Origin: Pseudaquidulcibacter sp964443435
GTDB lineage: Bacteria; Pseudomonadota; Alphaproteobacteria; Caulobacterales; Aquidulcibacteraceae
NCBI GenBank assembly: GCA_964443435.1
Contig: CAYUCW010000077.1
Coordinates: forward strand, 1 to 7,721
Direction of reading: 5' to 3'
Length of the DNA: 7,721 nucleotides
In this document: one piece after another, positions 6,616 to 7,721 of the stretch
How the letters are laid out: every line of letters starts with the position of its first letter
Position numbering within the stretch: the stretch's first letter is position 1
The notes under the pieces: generated by a model
Database searches by the model: none
Told to the model about the DNA's origin: nothing
What the model saw: the letters and a program-made list of their open reading frames with translations, nothing else
Translations under genes and position numbers: made by a program

Positions 6616-7348
6616 CCTGCCATGCTCTAAAATGTTCGGTGTCTCTGAAATTAATTATCTGACCGCTTAATTCTTTTGGGCGGTTAAAATCTAATAATTC
6701 AAGTATCATTGTACCTAAATCTTCTGGTGCGGGCAAAGTCTTTGGATCTTCGCCAGGGAATATTTTTGCGCGCATACCAGTTGCAGTTGCACCAGGGTTA
6801 AGAAGGCTTGCAACTATATTTGTACTTGTTTGTTCGGCTGCCCAAGATTGCACCATATTTTCCATCGCCGCTTTTGATGCCGAGTATAAAGACCAATAAG
6901 GGCGCGGATCTTTTGCAACTGACGAAGTCATAAATATTGCTCTGCCATTTGGTGCGGCACCAAGCAGTGGGGAGAATGAACAAATTATTCTAAATAAGGC
7001 GGTAATATTTATATCAATAATATTTTGTGCTTCACGTGGCGTATTATGCTCAAGCGGCATTAAATCACCAAGTTTTGCCGCGCAATGAATAAGTCCATCA
7101 AGCTTTTTATAGCGTTCAAAAATTGAATATCCTAATCTATCAATGCCATTACCATCTTTTATATCTAATGGGACAATAGTTGCATTTTCACCAGTGATTT
7201 TGATAATTTCATCATCCAAGGCTTCCAATGCTTTTTGCGAACGCGCTACTGCGATTACGTGCCAACCTGCACGCGCCATAAGCAATGCCGCCGCTCTACC
7301 TATGCCTTGAGAAGCACCAGTAATAAGTACAATTGGTTTTTCAGACAT
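6599..7348 (-). CDS. Short-chain dehydrogenase/reductase (SDR), classical type
   Basis: A 249-residue NAD(P)-dependent oxidoreductase of the classical SDR superfamily, likely cytoplasmic. Features in order are the cofactor-binding TGASQGIG (10-17), LDIKD (61-65), HCAA (88-91) in place of the usual NNAG, N114 in DINITA, and the catalytic S142, Y155 and K159 (YSASK), followed by NPGATATGMR (184-193). The full Asn-Ser-Tyr-Lys tetrad is therefore present. Arg36 after the second strand (VIAVARS) is compatible with NADP(H) preference, which is inference. Substrate cannot be deduced. It resembles the YciK-like group more than FabG, whose signature NNAG is missing. Its ATG shares one base with the purF stop codon (TAATG), and no clear Shine-Dalgarno is seen, so translation is probably coupled to purF. 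The last codons run into the shared terminator stem. Confidence 0.88.
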   Translation of the reverse strand: MSEKPIVLITGASQGIGRAAALLMARAGWHVIAVARSQKALEALDDEIIKITGENATIVPLDIKDGNGIDRLGYSIFERYKKLDGLIHCAAKLGDLMPLEHNTPREAQNIIDINITALFRIICSFSPLLGAAPNGRAIFMTSSVAKDPRPYWSLYSASKAAMENMVQSWAAEQTSTNIVASLLNPGATATGMRAKIFPGEDPKTLPAPEDLGTMILELLDFNRPKELSGQIINFRDTEHFRAWQEKKAN

Positions 7349-7721
7349 TAGGATTCTACAAGGAAAGATAATTGATAGTCTTTATCAGAATTAATATTAT
7401 CATTATCAATTAATCTGGTTGGATAATCACCAGTAAAGCAATGATCTGTATATTGAGGATTTGCAGAATTACGCTTTTCTTCGCCAAGTGCCCAATAAAG
7501 ACCATCAACAGATAAGAAGCCAAGACTATCTACGCCAAGAGCAACCCTCATTTCTTCTAATGACATTTGTGCCGCCATTAATTGATCACGGTTTGGCATA
7601 TCAATTCCGTAAAAATCAGGCCATTGAATTGGAGGTGATGCAGAACGGAAATGAACTTCAATAGCACCAGCATCACGAACTAATTGCACGATTTTCTTTG
7701 AAGTTGTTCCTCGAACAATTG
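7348..7721 (-). CDS. purF: Amidophosphoribosyltransferase, C-terminal part (cut by window edge)
   Basis: PurF catalyses the first committed step of purine synthesis, making 5-phosphoribosylamine from PRPP and glutamine in the cytoplasm. Only about the last 123 codons are present; the gene runs past the right edge. The visible part starts with the PRPP-binding loop IVRGTTSK, then KIVQLVRDAGA, the block ASPPIQWPDFYGIDMPNRDQL, and the C-terminal TDHCFTGDYPTRL. Internal GTG or ATG codons should not be taken as the start, since the frame is open and PurF-like upstream of them. The Fe-S cluster cysteines of the Bacillus-type enzyme are not kept here (PDFYGID instead of PCFYGID, and TDHCFTG instead of CxxCFTG). 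This points to the form without a cluster, as I expect for alphaproteobacteria. It is coupled to the downstream SDR by a one-base overlap. Confidence 0.95.
   Translation of the reverse strand, partial: IVRGTTSKKIVQLVRDAGAIEVHFRSASPPIQWPDFYGIDMPNRDQLMAAQMSLEEMRVALGVDSLGFLSVDGLYWALGEEKRNSANPQYTDHCFTGDYPTRLIDNDNINSDKDYQLSFLVES

Noticed and set aside
7461..7664. 67-codon + strand frame opposite purF
   Set aside because: It overlaps a well-supported purF coding region and shows no protein-like signature.
1..7721. Defence system, prophage, transposon or CRISPR content
   Set aside because: All long genes are recognisable housekeeping or envelope genes in conserved order; no direct-repeat array, terminal inverted repeat, integrase or transposase was seen.

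Overview
The window looks like chromosomal housekeeping DNA from an AT-rich alphaproteobacterium. By eye it is clearly below 50% GC; I did not compute the value. The lineage call rests on protein features: a dihydrolipoamide dehydrogenase with the redox-centre sequence GGICLNWGCIPTK, a Der GTPase with NKAE as the first G4 motif, a PurF with PDFYGID and TDHCFTGDYP, and a short-chain dehydrogenase directly after purF. I cannot place it to genus. There is no sign of a mobile element, CRISPR array, tRNA, rRNA or phage gene.

Layout on the + strand. Positions 1-155 are very AT-rich and hold no convincing gene. A 57-codon reading frame with a good Shine-Dalgarno follows at 156-329. Then come a MarC-family membrane protein (383-1021) and, 12 bases later, lpdA (1034-2443). 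After a hairpin-bearing gap of about 110 bases there is a tight three-gene set. It consists of a membrane-anchored TPR protein of YfgM type (best start TTG at 2554), the outer-membrane assembly lipoprotein BamB (3561-4946, sharing one base with the previous gene) and the ribosome-assembly GTPase Der (4955-6583). The order yfgM-bamB-der is also found in gammaproteobacteria such as E. coli, which supports all three calls. The set ends at a strong stem-loop with a T-tract.

Layout on the - strand. The right end carries the 3' part of purF (7348 to beyond 7721), whose stop codon overlaps the start of a short-chain dehydrogenase/reductase gene (6599-7348). This pair converges on der, and the same stem-loop separates the two transcription units. 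The dehydrogenase stop codon lies in the loop.

Functionally the window combines central carbon metabolism (the E3 subunit of 2-oxoacid dehydrogenases), envelope biogenesis (translocon-associated TPR protein and BAM lipoprotein), ribosome maturation (Der) and the first step of purine synthesis (PurF). I found no new multi-gene system. The points most worth a second look are the unannotated-looking small ORF at 156-329, the long C-terminal additions on the YfgM-like protein and on Der, the N-to-T change in the second G4 motif of Der, and the start-codon and hairpin arrangement between lpdA and the TPR gene.
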